Source: Phlebopus portentosus | Lineage: Eukaryota; Basidiomycota; Agaricomycetes; Boletales; Boletinellaceae | Direction: 5' to 3' | Assembly (NCBI GenBank): GCA_037892935.1 | Contig: JAYXKI010000011.1 | Span: forward strand, 1,488,001-1,552,000 | DNA: 64,000 nucleotides | Shown here: positions 52,867-64,000 of the stretch, piece by piece | Layout of the letters: each line of letters begins with the position of its first letter | Position numbering within the stretch: position 1 is the first letter of the stretch | Notes under the pieces: model-generated | Told to the model about the DNA's origin: nothing | The model's database searches: none | The model's input: only the letters and a program-made list of their open reading frames with translations | Translations under genes and position numbers: made by a program

Positions 52867-53362
52867 TATTAGGCAGATGGCCTAGGGGCTGAGTCGAGGC
52901 AGGCTAATATAACAACAAATAAGTGTAATTGAGATAATCCCAAATACATCGCTCTAATCAAGACAGCTAAGATGAGGCTTAAGTCCAGACCGTCGAATGC
53001 TATGTCGAAGTGAAGGTAATAGAATTCAGTAGACTAATAATACAAGAGTAGATACCTATGTCGAAGTGAAGGTAAGTAGAATAGAAAGATAAGAAAATGA
53101 AAGAGTCAAACTACCTATTTATATAGACTTCGAGCATGTGAAAGGTCTACCCTAATAAGAAGTCATATGATAAAAGAGTGGAGTGATTAGTAAGTGTCAT
53201 GGTTGGAAGGAACAGGTTTAATCATAGCTGATGACTGAAGATGAATAAGCCACGACAGAGAGAATGGGGTTAGTAAAAGGAATTAGTAATGTAAAAGAAA
53301 GATGAATAAGATAAACTGAATGATGACATAAGAAAAGAAATAAAAATGTTCAAGTCCTTATA
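52867..53362 (-). mobile_element. 3' LTR of E2
   Basis: Ends are TATTAGG...CTTATA (TG and CA both mutated). TATA-like box on minus near 53118. The purine-rich tract GAAGGGGGGATGA on minus adjoins it at 53363-53375. Confidence 0.85.
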
Positions 53363-53434
53363 TCATCCCCCCTTCAAGGTTAGGCATCCCGACTAACTGC
53401 ATAGGCCTTCTGACAATGTGAACTTATACAGTGT

Positions 53435-56400
53435 TCATAGACTTTATTGAGGTATTGTTAGCTTTCTTGGAGCCCCAGGATGTTTGCAATAGAATTCCTA
53501 AATTGATTCCTGCGCATTATCCTTGACATCAGACTCCGGTTGCCATATTGCTTCTTCATATCCAACCCACTTGACTAGGAATTGAAGCTTTTCTCGATGT
53601 AGATGTGAATTGAGTATTTCTTCAACTTTGTATTCTTCCTGTTCATCAATGATCACTGGTGGGGGTGGAGGCAGTTTCTTCTGTGACTTGAAAGATGGTT
53701 GGATGGCTGGTTTGAGCAAGACCTTATTGAAGACTGGATAAACCTTTTTCTACATCTTTAGTAATTTTAGCTTGTACACACTTGCACTAACCCTTTCCAC
53801 AACCTCAAAGAGACTAAACCATTTGTCATCCATCTTCTTCATTGGTCGGATTGTCTTAATATTTCATCCATCTAAGAAGACTTTCTGTCCTGATTCATAA
53901 CTGACAGACTTTCCAGCATGATGATCGTAGAAGCACTTTATGTCCTTGTTTGCCTAGACTAGATTGGCTTGAGCAAGCTCATGTACCTCCTTGACATGTT
54001 TGGCAAACTCTTCTGCTGACAGATTAGATGACGCTGTTCCAACACTCATGAAGTCCAAGGGGTGCATTCCCATGTTAACAAAGAAAGAGGACAACTTTGT
54101 CGCTGAGTGTTCATAGTTGTTGTATGTAAATTCTGCCAGAGCTAACCAGTCCACCCAATCTGACTGCCGATGGTTGACATATAGTTAAAGGTATTGTTTA
54201 AGTTCTTGATTAACCCACTCTATCTGTCCATCTGTCTGTGGGTGATATGCTGTTGATGGATTTCCTTCAATATGAAGGAGCTTGTACAACTCCTTCATCA
54301 TCTTCACATCAAATTGCACTCCTTGGTTATGAATGATCTTTTGAGGCATTTCATGTAATCAGAAGATGTGGTCCCTGTAGATCTTTGCCATGCCTTCTGC
54401 TGTTAATTTTATTGTTGTCGGAATCACATAGATTTGTTTGCTAAAGCAATCAACTATAATGCAAATTGCATTAAACCCATTCGACTCTGGCAACTCTCTG
54501 ATCAGGTCGACTGTGACAATCTGCCATGGCACCTCTAGCACCTCGTTAGGGTGCAAAACCTTTGCTCTCATCATCCTAAGAGCCTTTGTTCGCTGACAAT
54601 AATTATACCTCTGCACATACACCTGCACATCTGCACTCATCCTTGGCCACCAGTACCTTTGTGCTATCAACTGGATTATCTTTGTTGCTCCTGAGTGTCC
54701 TGCCAGGGTTGAATCATGGTGTTCCTTCATGACAATCTCTCTAACGCCTGCTGGTATGTATAGCCATTTGCCTTTCCTCCACACTTCCTCTTTCCTTTCA
54801 ACATCCTTTGGTCTCTCTTCCTCATCCTCCTGTCTCTGTACTTCCCTGATATTGTTGACAAGTATGTCTCTCAATGTTTGAACCATTCCTCTGACCAGCC
54901 ATTCCTTCTTGACAAATGTTATATCCTTGTTGTCACGCTCACCCTTGTCATAGTCTGCTCGGCGTGATAACAGATTGGCTTTACCCAATGTTTTTTCTAG
55001 CTTGTGGACTAATGTGAAATTGAACTTGGCCAAGTCGAGTCACCAATGAGCCTGTCTACAATTCAACTTCTGTGGTGACCAGAAATATGTCAAGTTTGCA
55101 TGATCTGTCCATACCTCAAAAGGTTTGTTGGCTCCCTGGAGGTATTGTCACCATTTCTTGAGGGCCTGAATGATGATGAGCATTTTCTTGTCATAGATTT
55201 CATAGTTACGCTCCACTTTCAAGAAGGTTGACAATCGATAAGCAATTACTTTCCACTTGCCATCTTGTTTCTGGAGAAGTAACCCACTGGTTACAAAATC
55301 TGATGCATCAGCTTCCACATGGAAAGGGTCTTCATTGTTAGGTATCGCTAGTATGGGGGGACTGCTCAGACAATGTTTCAATTCTTCAAATGCTGTCTGC
55401 TCCTCTTTGCCCCACTTCTATTCCACCTTACCCATCAGCATAGTCAATGGTTTGATGACAGAACTATAGTCCTTGATGAAATATCGCAACCAATTTCCAA
55501 GTCCCAGGAATTGTTGCAGTTCATAGACATTCTTTAGGACTGGCCAGTCTTGTACCGCTACTGTCTTCTTGGGATCCATCCAAATTTCGCTATTGCTGAT
55601 GATGTGTCCAAGGTATTTAACTGTATCAACTTCAAACTCGCATTTCTGTAGCTTCAGGAAAAGTCCATTCTGACGTAGGATCTCAAAAACTTGTTTGGTC
55701 TGCCTGTGATGTTCCTCCAGGTCATTCAAGAATATGAGGATGTTATTGAGATAAATGATAACAATGCCCTCATGGATTAACTCCCGAAAGATGTTGTTTA
55801 TGAATTCTTGGAAGGTTGCCAGCGCATTACATAGCCCGAAGAACATGACTGTCAGTTCAAATAAGCCTAAGTTCATCCTAAATGCTGCCTTCCATTCATC
55901 ACCTTCACAAATCTGGATGTTGTAGTATCCCCAGCAAATGTTGAGCTTCATGATGTATTTTGCATCCTTGACCTTATTGATGAGCTCATTTATCAATGGC
56001 AATGGGTACTTATTCTTGACCGTTCCTTCGTTGAGCTTTTGGTAGTCTTAGATTGCTCATAAGCTCCTATCCTCTTTCTTAATAAAGAAGAAAGGTGATG
56101 CCATTGGAGATTTCAACTGTTGGATACGACCTGATGCTAGGTTCTCTTCAATGAACTCCCTCATCACCTCTTGTTCTTTTGGCGATAATGGGTAAACCTT
56201 GTAGTCACTGGGTTTGAAGTCCGGTTTTAAGTCAATAGCATGGTCCCATGTTCAATGATTTGATAAACATTCAAACAATTCCTCACTAAAGACGTCAGTA
56301 TATTCTTTCAGATAAGGCGACTACTTCACCACTTCCTTCATCCTCACATTCCTCACATATTCATTGTCTACCTTCTCTCTCGACAACATCGAATTGCATT

Positions 56401-56954
56401 CATCTGAACAACATGTGAATTTGACAGATCCAAGCTTTCAGTCGATCTCTGGGTTGTGTTTCTGTAACTAATTGTGACTGAGAAAAATATTGCTTGATGC
56501 CAAAGATGTAACTGCCAACCAGATCTCTTCTTCATATTCGCCAAAGAACATCCATACTATGATGTACTCCTTGATTAGTCCACCCTCGTTGCTAGTACCA
56601 TCAGCATTGAAGACTGGTCTAGGTTAGATATATCTTTGAGTTGGAAACCCATATCGCTTAATAAAACCTTCATCGATGCAAGAGCCTGTACATCCCGAGT
56701 CAATTAAAGCATGGGTGTCAATAAAGTTTTCATCCTCAAGACCAGGATTTGACAGATCAACTTCATTGTCTCCAGCTACCTTGGGAGTATGATGCTGATG
56801 AAAGCATCCAGTTCTTTTTCACCTGCCCTTCTGACAAACTGTTCTGCATTCTCTATGCCTTCACACCATACCTCACCCATGCATCTGCCAACCACATCCC
56901 ACACTACTTTGGTAATGTTCACCCAAGCAATAATGTTCTTACAGTAAGGTTCTT
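53435..56954 (-). pseudogene. Protease-pol of E2
   Basis: Same domains as E1: protease remnant (56.3-56.9 kb), RT with VIIYLNNILIFL at about 55760, where both Asp of YLDD are Asn (dead), RNase H (from about 55380), integrase finger HHDSTLAGH (about 54730) with the paired Cys partly lost (YNYCQ), the IVTVDLIRELPE core, a KMDDKW linker and a chromodomain (EYKVEEILNSHL, KWVGYEE), stop at 53435. Numerous stops. Confidence 0.82.
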
Positions 56955-56958
56955 CCGC

Positions 56959-58587
56959 TGAAACTCCTGTGGACGTTCTGATGCTGGACAGGGAGTGTAT
57001 AGTTCGAGGGGCTGCCCTAGAATACCTTCAAGCAGTCAGCAGAGAATTACACCCAAGCTAAGGGCACTAAGGAATGGAGGAAAACAGGGATATACAATGG
57101 AAGGGCTTGGTGAGAACCGGGGATTTGAGGGAAGTGCTCGAGGAAGAATTCCGAGGGTAGACTTCTCCCGAGATTGACGGTGGCGGTGCAAAGGCTAACT
57201 CGACTCTCCGGCTCAACTGTGAGCTCTGGACTAAAGCCAACTAACCCAAGGCACAAGAACTAAACTAACTAAGCTACGCTAGTCGAACCACCAACTCAAA
57301 CGTGACTAATTGACTGTGCTAACACACTGGCAAGCGACTGCAGTCAATCTCACTCGAAGTCTAAAGTGTCGGAATGCGGCATAACGATTCGAAACGTGAT
57401 ATAATGAACGAAGGACAATATCTGAGTGTATCGAAATGTGATGCGAAGGATGGAGGTGCAAAACGATGATGGAGGTGGACTGAGAGAATCAAAGGATTTG
57501 CGCGGGATGATGGAACCGACTATTTCTGATCGAAATGATGTGGAATAACGCCGGGCAATGACTTGAGGAAGCAGGGAGAGAAATGTCAGGAGGAAAAGGG
57601 TGATATGGTGTCCTTTCCCGATGACAATGGAGGAGAGAAGGTGTTGTGAGACCAAATGTGAGCGGCACGCAAAGTAACTGGGTTTCGAGCGAAACCGGGC
57701 GAAACGGTTCAAAACACATAAGGAGGTTTTGATTCGGATGAGAGAAGTAAGAGGAGCCTTTATACGATGACAGCAAACTATATGAACGCACAAATGGCTC
57801 TACTGCAAAGAGAGATCACCGATTGACTGTACAGAACACGAAATGTCATATATTAGACTATAGAGACGAGAGAGTCCACTACGAACAAGTAGACTAGAGG
57901 TCGAGGGACTTTGAGACGATGTGAGAACTGCAAGCTAAGCTCCCACTCAGCTCCGACTAAGCTCTCCCTCTACTACGAGAGTCGTGCTATATTTATACTA
58001 AACGTCCAAGACTGAGCCTCCCAGCAGTCAGAGAACCTATGTCATAAAGAAAAGGGAATGCATATCGCTATCTACAAAGGAGAGGAGCGCATATAAATGG
58101 TTTAAGGGACACATAGGTCAAAAGAAACAATACTGAGCATGTCTGAAACGAGAGCATAATGGATTAAAGGGGACGCATATAGAAAGGTCAGAATATGTGC
58201 GAAACCTTTGGAACTGGGTCTCTTTGAGCGGAACGAAGCGGAACTCGAGAAAACGACTCAGAAGGGCTCTGGCTAGCCTGACAAAGTAAGTCTATGATGT
58301 TTGACAAAGGAGAGGGACTGAGGACAAGGTTGCAGGGTCAAATCTCTTTGTCTGAAATGTGGATCCGAGATCTGGAGACTTGTGATCGATGCATGCAAAC
58401 TCGATGCTGTGATTCTCCTATCTTGATGGCCGATCAAAGAACGGTGCACGTGCCATCTGGACTATGGCGTTCTTGCTAAGTTCACTCGTTCAAGCAAAAC
58501 CAGTCGAAACTGAGCGAAACCAGTCAGAACACCGCGGAACTGGTTGTAACAACTTCATACGTTCCCAAGCTTCAGACTTACTCTTCA
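56959..58587 (-). mobile_element. Solo LTR-A in E2, TSD CCGC
   Basis: Plus orientation TGAAACTCCTG to CTTACTCTTCA, flanked by CCGC (56955-56958 and 58588-58591). Full-length, about 1629 bp. The flanks together restore the E2 linker sequence seen in E1 near 50050. Moderately decayed at CpGs, including the phased arrays at 57687 and 58490-58560. Confidence 0.9.
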
Positions 58588-58591
58588 CCGC

Positions 58592-60310
58592 CATAACCTC
58601 ATTTTTTATAGCGGTTTGAATCCGCTCCTCCACTCTTAAATCACCTTCTTGTGCATCTACTTTTCTAACAAATAAATCTTTATAGACTTCAAAGTCATTG
58701 TCATCTTCAGATTCATCTGGCAGCACATTGGTAAGGAGTTTTTGAAGGGTGAAACCGTCACTGATATTCACATCTTGATATTGTACAGCAGGACAGTTAT
58801 ATTTTAACAAGTCTAACGAAAAGAGTCCTTTAGGAAACCAACCAGTCATCCCAACATCTACACCTGGTCTTCCAGAAAACCCTCGCCTTCTACTAGTTCT
58901 TCCAGCTCAGTGGGCACTGCTTATATATCAACCTCTTCAAAGGAGGATTCCTTTGCTTGACCAAGCTCTTCGAGGAGCACTTCTCTGTCTTCTGGAATGA
59001 AGGCTGCGATGATAGCACATATCACATCACAACCTTGTAGGCATTCCCTGATGTAGTGTCCCACTTGGCTACACTTGTAGCAAGCACGTGTACATCATGC
59101 TTAGTTCATTATGACATCTATTGGCTGACCTAATCCTCCATACATTACTCCTATCATGTCATAACAATCCTGAGGGGTGGTGCATAGGGATGAGCTACTT
59201 GTTGAGGCTATATGGGATGTCTTGGCGATGGCACTGGAGTTAGCTTCAGCGCTGTCAAGCTTACTATCTTTCTTCATTGTTCAGCTATAAGATCTCTGAT
59301 TTGCTGCTCAACTCTGTCTACCTTGATAGCAGCCTTTTTGAATTCTTTGTACATTGTTGGTTCATTGGGCAATCGCATAATGCCTTCGACAACCTTTGGG
59401 TTTAGCACTCTCTTAAGATGACTCATCAACCATTCATTGTGTGCCTCCATTGCTAGTCCAGCATCTACTCGGCAGATGTCAAATTTGTTGAAAAACTTGT
59501 TGGCATTGAGGTCTCCTTGGTACATTGCATCTAGTTGTTCAAAAGCTTTCTGAGATCTGGCGGGGTCATCAAATGACATGTCAAGCTTCTTCAAGAAATC
59601 ATTCCAGTTATCCTTAAATGCCAACTGGCTGTTTTCATCGACTGCTCCGCTGGTGTAACTTTTTGCCCAGCTTGCAGCAGCACCACTCTTCATATATAAC
59701 AAGGCAAACATGATTTTGCTTTTACTCGTCCTGAACTCCAATTCAGATGCATAGATGTAGAGGTGTAGCTCTTACTTGAAGTTCACATAATTGTGTTTGC
59801 TGTTGAAGTCTCATGGTTTGGCGACGTGGATCTTCTTTGATGCCTTCGAACCTTGATCTGTGCCTTCGCCTGCAGCCTGGAGTGCCAGTGTGATGGCTGT
59901 CGCAAGATCTGTCACCACTTCCTTAGATAATAACATTTCTTGCTCTTCTTTATTTTCTTTGTCTTCTCTCAGTACAAGCAGAGCTAGCTCTCATAGTTTG
60001 TTAAACAATGATAAAGGTTCTAGCAGAGGGGGCGATGTTGGAGCTGTTGATGTTGATGCCCCTGGTAATGAAGCTATTGGTTGAGTTGAGGTAGAGGGTG
60101 TAGGTTTGTCTATATCATCTTCTTGTTTTGCTCTCCAATAGAGGGACTTTCCTCTCTTGCTGGAGTACCACTTCTTGGCAGTTTCGTCCCACCAGACAGT
60201 AAAGATTTGATCACCCGACTTGACAATGTAGTGTCCTCTCGAAGTGCTCCATCTAGTGTTTGTCAGAAGGGCTGCTCATTGGTTGTCAGTTAACTCTACC
60301 TTGATAGGCT
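58592..60310 (-). pseudogene. Gag of E2
   Basis: Aligned with E1 gag: WYSSKRGKSLYW region, capsid-like part with LLYMKSGAAASWAKSYTSG, DEFFNKF-like segment, decayed CCHC knuckle near 59070, acidic linker (LPDESEDDNDFEVYKDLF). Several in-frame stops; the best frame is 59274-59741. Confidence 0.75.
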
Positions 60311-60925
60311 AGGGGTGAAACAGGGGTTAGGATGTTGTTTGAATAGGACCAACTTCAGATAATCAGCTTATCTTTGAAATTGATGACTAAATGAAAGGCC
60401 TCAAGGTAAACAATGAACAAGATGCTGGTTGATGACTGGACTCTATGTGTCACCCATGAGAAGGTCTGGTGCTGGTTTTAAAGAAGCGTGATTTGGAGCA
60501 CCACCTTGTCAGTTAGTAGTGGGGGTAGGGACATGGGACAGGGCTGTCAATGCAAATAGGAACTAGACAGCCTTCTTTGTTTAAACCAAAGACTATGTCA
60601 TTTGGGTCGATGTTGCCTAGGTGAATTTGTTCTTGAACGTCTGCCTAGGGTACAACAAACTTCTTCGGCTTTGCGTAAGGTTAACGATGGGGTTGGTACC
60701 AGGCTTGGTAATGAGTAGGAGCCACGGTGGTATTCTTTGAGTACTATCAGAACACGTCAGAGTCAATCGGACTTCGGCGAGCAAGATAGGGGTTTGTTGT
60801 CTACACGGTAGAAACTAGGTTTTGTTTAATGTTGTCCTTTGAAGGTATACTTCAGGGGACACATCACAGGCGAGTGCTCAACAACAATGGAATCGAGTGT
60901 GAGCTAAGGGTAGGTATTTTTATTA
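60311..60925 (-). other. Leader region of E2 between 5' LTR and gag
   Basis: About 600 bp with no ORF. It aligns with the E1 leader (for example the segment ending CATCACAGGCGAGTGCTC). No other feature seen. Confidence 0.4.
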
Positions 60926-61422
60926 TGTTAGGTAGACAGCTCAGAGGCTGAGTTGAGGCAGGCCAATATAACAACAAATAAGTATAATCGAGATAATCCC
61001 AAATACGTCACTCTGATCAAGACAGCTAAGATGAGACTTAAGTCCAGACCGTTGAATGCTATGTTGAAGTGAAGGTAAGTAGAATTCAGTAGACTAATAA
61101 TACAAGAGTAGATACCTATGTCGAAGTGAAGGTAAGTAGAATAGAAAGACAAGAAAACGAAAGAGTCAAACTATCTACTTATATAGACTTTGAGTGCATG
61201 AAAGGTCTACCCTAATAAGAAGTCATATGATAAAAGAGTGGAGTGATTAGTGAGTGTCATAGTTGGAAGGAACAGGTTTAGTCATGGCTGATGACTGAAG
61301 ATGAATAAGCCACGACGGAGGGAACAGGATTAGTAAAAGGAATTAGTAATGTAAAAGAAAGATGAATAAGATAAACTGAATGATAACATAAGAAAAGAAA
61401 AGAAAATGTTCAAGTCCTTATA
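60926..61422 (-). mobile_element. 5' LTR of E2
   Basis: TGTTAGGTAGACAG to CTTATA, about 497 bp. Matches the 3' LTR with scattered substitutions. Right flank TTACC. Confidence 0.87.
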
Positions 61423-62466
61423 TTACCTCCCTCAGTAAAGCTTTCACTTGCTGGTCGAGGCTTCCAGGTTGCATATCTGTGGAGATATAGTCTGAGAGAT
61501 CTTCTTCAACTTCAATGCTACCTTCGACTTCCTGTTTCTCTTGGGCAAGTGCAGCAGATGCTACCAGCCCCTCTTGCAAAGAGAGTTGTCCATTGTGAGT
61601 TACTGCTATTTTGTCCTCTGGTTCTCTGCTCCAGCAAAATACCTTGACTACCTGATCCATGAATTGTTTCACTAGGGTGCCTTAGTAGTTTGGGAGAGGT
61701 GTCAAGCCTAGTATCTGGTCCTCGTCAGAGTCTGAGCTTACACTTGCAAAGCAATTTGCTAGATGTAGGCCTCTACCTTACAGTGGAGAGTCAGGGCTCA
61801 GTCTTGCCCCTCCTTGTCTTGCTCACTGTGTGAGGTAGGATTGATGAAGCCTGAGAGTTTGCTGAATCTGATGAATACCTTCTATAACTGAGTACTGGGT
61901 GGTGAGTTCTTCTTCTGCATTACTAACCTGAGCTCGAATGGCTTCTACCTGTTCAACCAGATAGTTAGCCTGCGTGTGCAGCTGTAGAAAGTCTACACCA
62001 CACAGTTGAATAATTTCTTGCTGAGAGTTCACCATCTGTTGACTAAGAGCTGACTGACTACTCTGGATGGCTGAAGTGACTGCTCCCAGGATTCGAGCCT
62101 ATAGTAATCCAAATGCAAAGTTGAATTGCACATCCTGTAGTTTGCCTTCCTGCTTAGTGTTTGCATTGACTGCTTTAGCAACCTGGTCTCCGACATGACT
62201 CAGAACATGTGAAAGAAAGTACTCGAGCATCTGTCCTTCTATAGTGAGGTTCTTGGAATACTGAGAGCCTATATTATAGAGTCGAGTGACAGAAGTGGTG
62301 AGAGTTTGGAGGGACTGATCAACACTTGTAAGTCTGAGATTGAGATTGATGACAGAGTGTCAGAGGACAGAGATAACTTCATTGGGTTGCCTATTAGCAC
62401 CAATCATTCTGTTTAGGCATCCGTGAAGACTGTTGAGTCGTTCTCTGATGCAAGCTAGAGCAGATT
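61423..62466 (-). pseudogene. N-terminal part of ORF2 of D-II
   Basis: Aligned with D-I 4330-5405. The start codon has become ATA. Best frames are 61823-62035 (LHTQANYLVEQVEAIRAQ) and 61418-61672. Stops and CpG loss throughout. Continues at 52866. Confidence 0.7.
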
Positions 62467-63150
62467 CTATGCATTTTCCAGGTCTGGGTTGAGAAACTAC
62501 TAGTCATTGAGTTTGAAGTAGAAATCTCTGACTGGCTTGATAAAATGGGGAACTTCTTTCATTGTCTTGCTGTTCCACCCACATTCATAGCATTCCAAAG
62601 CCTTAAAGAAGGCTGATTCAACCTCAGAGTTATTGAGCAATAAGGAATACCAGAGAAGAAAACCCAATGATGCAGAGTGTAAACTAAAGACTAGTCCAAC
62701 TAGCTTGCTACACAGTTCTATCGGTGACATAGTTATTTCGCAAGAGTGTAGTTGCCTATGTATACTTGTAAGAGGACTTGATGGAGGAAATGTGAGTATT
62801 CGAGTAGGGTGTATTCAAATGCTTTATATTCTTAACACAGAGCAAGTAGTTCTTCTTCAGTGGGCATCGGACCTCTGAGTGCTTTCCAGTTGACACTATA
62901 TCCATTCAATAGATTGTCTGCATGCACAAGTAAGAACTTCCTTCCAACTCTTTCATGTCTTTCTGCGATGATTTGAAGCTCCAGGGTGAATAGTATAACC
63001 GACTGGTAGGGTTCTAAGATAGGGGTGTTTGAGTGCTTCTTACCTTAATAGAAGTTTATTGTGCAAAATGCTGAGTTCACTTCTTCTTTGAATGTATGGA
63101 GCACTCTAACAAAACTCCAATGGAGTGTGTAAGCCTGCTTTAGCCAATAG
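62412..63150 (-). pseudogene. ORF1 of D-II
   Basis: Aligned with D-I ORF1 and stopping at the matching codon (TAA 62412). It contains stops. The conserved stretches (SLLLNNSEVESAFFKALE) show which frame was coding and support the ORF1 call in D-I. Confidence 0.65.
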
Positions 63151-63295
63151 CAATACACTTATCGATGATCAGCTAATTTGTGTAACAGGTACAGAAGAAA
63201 CCCTCCTAGGGTAGAGCAATACTTACTGATCAATACTAGGTATTGCACTATGAAACAGCAAGATTGATTATCCCAGGATTGGAGCAAAATTATAA
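63151..63295 (-). other. Leader of D-II between LTR-D and ORF1
   Basis: Aligned with 6091-6228. No ATG in the ORF1 frame. A GTAAGTATTG segment here and in D-I could be a splice donor, but I could not find an acceptor that gives an open frame. Confidence 0.35.
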
Positions 63296-64000
63296 TATTA
63301 GGACTAAAGTTTTTAGACGAGGTGATCAGTCCAAGCATACTAGAACAAGTCCCTGCTTCCTCCTTCTGACAATGTATAAATGGAGAGTAGAGTAGTGAAG
63401 GTTAGATGTACTACTAAGAAGCAAGCTATGGGCTCAAGCTTGACTCAGTAGTAGAGCAGAGTTTCAATCAAAGGGGTACAGTTATGATTGAGAGTACAAA
63501 ATAATTTTACTGAGGGACAACACTCCACTCAGCTAGCGCTTTAAATAAAGTTTCTACTGAATACTACCGACTACTAAATACTACTGACTATGCCTCACTA
63601 TTAGTCAGGACAACATGTTTTAGCTAGTTTTGCCACCACTGTCTCTAGTCGGTGGTGCTATTGACATATCTAGTGTGGCCACCTCTATAACTGATAGTAT
63701 CACCACTTCCTTCCTTCTATATTAGACTGGCTCTTATCTACCTCTATTCTGCCGAAGCTTCTCCATACTTCTTTCAATTACTGTTTCTATCACATGTTAA
63801 TCCCAACTGCAAATCCTTTCATAAGAGACTTCTTTTATATGCCAAGATCTCGCTTCTCTGGTGCTCCATTTCCTCAGCTGAGCTTCTGCTATTAATCTTC
63901 TATCATAGGGCTGACTGTGATCTTAAGATTTGAGATCAGCAATCCCTGCCAATCTTCTGAGGTTAATCTTGGCAGCTGTGTAAACTTGGCAGCTACCCTT
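63296..64000 (-). mobile_element. LTR-D of D-II, cut by the window edge
   Basis: Matches 6229-6930. The left end reads TATTAGG (mutated TGTTAGG). CpG-poor. The remaining 900 bp or so, with most of ORF X, lie beyond the window. Confidence 0.82.
63892..64000 (-). pseudogene. C-terminal fragment of ORF X in D-II LTR
   Basis: Encodes the last 36 or so residues (ending MIED, TAA at 63892) corresponding to 6827-6935. Truncated by the window edge; CpG-depleted and probably inactive. Confidence 0.6.

Larger units (their letters stand above)
52867..61422 (-). mobile_element. Element E2: decayed Tf1/Tf2-like Ty3/Gypsy copy
   Basis: LTRs 60926-61422 (5') and 52867-53362 (3'), TSD TTACC (52862-52866, 61423-61427). 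Same organisation as E1 on the minus strand, but CpG-poor and stop-rich. A solo LTR-A is inserted between protease and gag. The E2 LTRs (about 497 bp) are longer than those of E1 (459 bp) and diverged, so the two are separate subfamilies or old copies. Confidence 0.88.

Noticed and set aside
1..64000. Host protein-coding genes, tRNA or rRNA genes
   Set aside because: Every stretch I could place belongs to an element or a repeat; no tRNA-like fold or conserved rRNA segment was seen by eye. A tRNA scan and a protein search would settle it.

Overview
The window looks like chromosomal DNA of a filamentous fungus, most likely an agaricomycete basidiomycete. The reasons are Ty3/Gypsy elements of fungal type (one with an integrase chromodomain, as in Tf1/Tf2), short GT-AG introns of 52-64 bp, a fungal Zn2Cys6-type zinc cluster, a basidiomycete-like Tc1/mariner transposase, and loss of CpG (CG to TG/CA) in old repeat copies. 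I found no host gene, no tRNA or rRNA gene and no CRISPR array. Essentially all 64 kb is transposable elements inserted into each other. The species cannot be named from this sequence.

Layout. 1-1005: end of an LTR called A here. 1006-7834: element D-I (minus strand), with gag and protease, two further ORFs, and a 1.6 kb LTR (LTR-D) that carries its own ORF (X). 8036-12028: a 4 kb inverted repeat with a broken Tc1/mariner transposase in each arm. 12029-14907: a decayed gag-protease element (G). 14908-18650: the 3' part of a decayed element (III), with a solo LTR-D (15015-16557) inserted in its LTR. 18720 to the end of the window: a second D copy (D-II), cut into pieces by later insertions. 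Element E1 (21562-52657, TSD TTCCA) lies inside D-II. Element 2 (about 26310-49749) lies inside the protease gene of E1. Element 1 (26684-38163, TSD CCGG) lies inside the 5' LTR of element 2. Solo LTR-F (25313-26305, TSD CCGT) sits at the E1/element 2 junction. Element E2 (52867-61422, TSD TTACC) is a second insertion in D-II and itself contains a solo LTR-A (56959-58587, TSD CCGC).

The most unusual system is the lineage of elements 1, 2 and III. These Ty3/Gypsy elements have gag-pol on one strand. Between pol and the 3' LTR they carry a spliced gene on the opposite strand, starting about 130 bp inside the 3' LTR. It encodes a protein with Gln/Asn-rich and acidic low-complexity regions and a C-X2-C-X6-C-X7-C-X2-C-X6/7-C zinc cluster. 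The LTRs of this lineage (A, B and F) are otherwise largely dissimilar, but each contains arrays of the heptamer GTTNCGN (NCGNAAC on the other strand) repeated at exactly 10 bp, one DNA helical turn. Related pairs recur inside the element bodies. The inference is that the antisense zinc-cluster protein, or a host factor, binds these arrays to control transcription or silencing of its own family. Pol in both elements appears to be made by a -1 frameshift at a conserved G_GGT_TTT.

Decay. Element 1 is nearly intact: each of its three in-frame stops is a TGA that can be explained by CGA to TGA at a CpG. Elements G, III, D-II, E2 and the right arm of the palindrome are strongly CpG-depleted, so old and young copies lie side by side.
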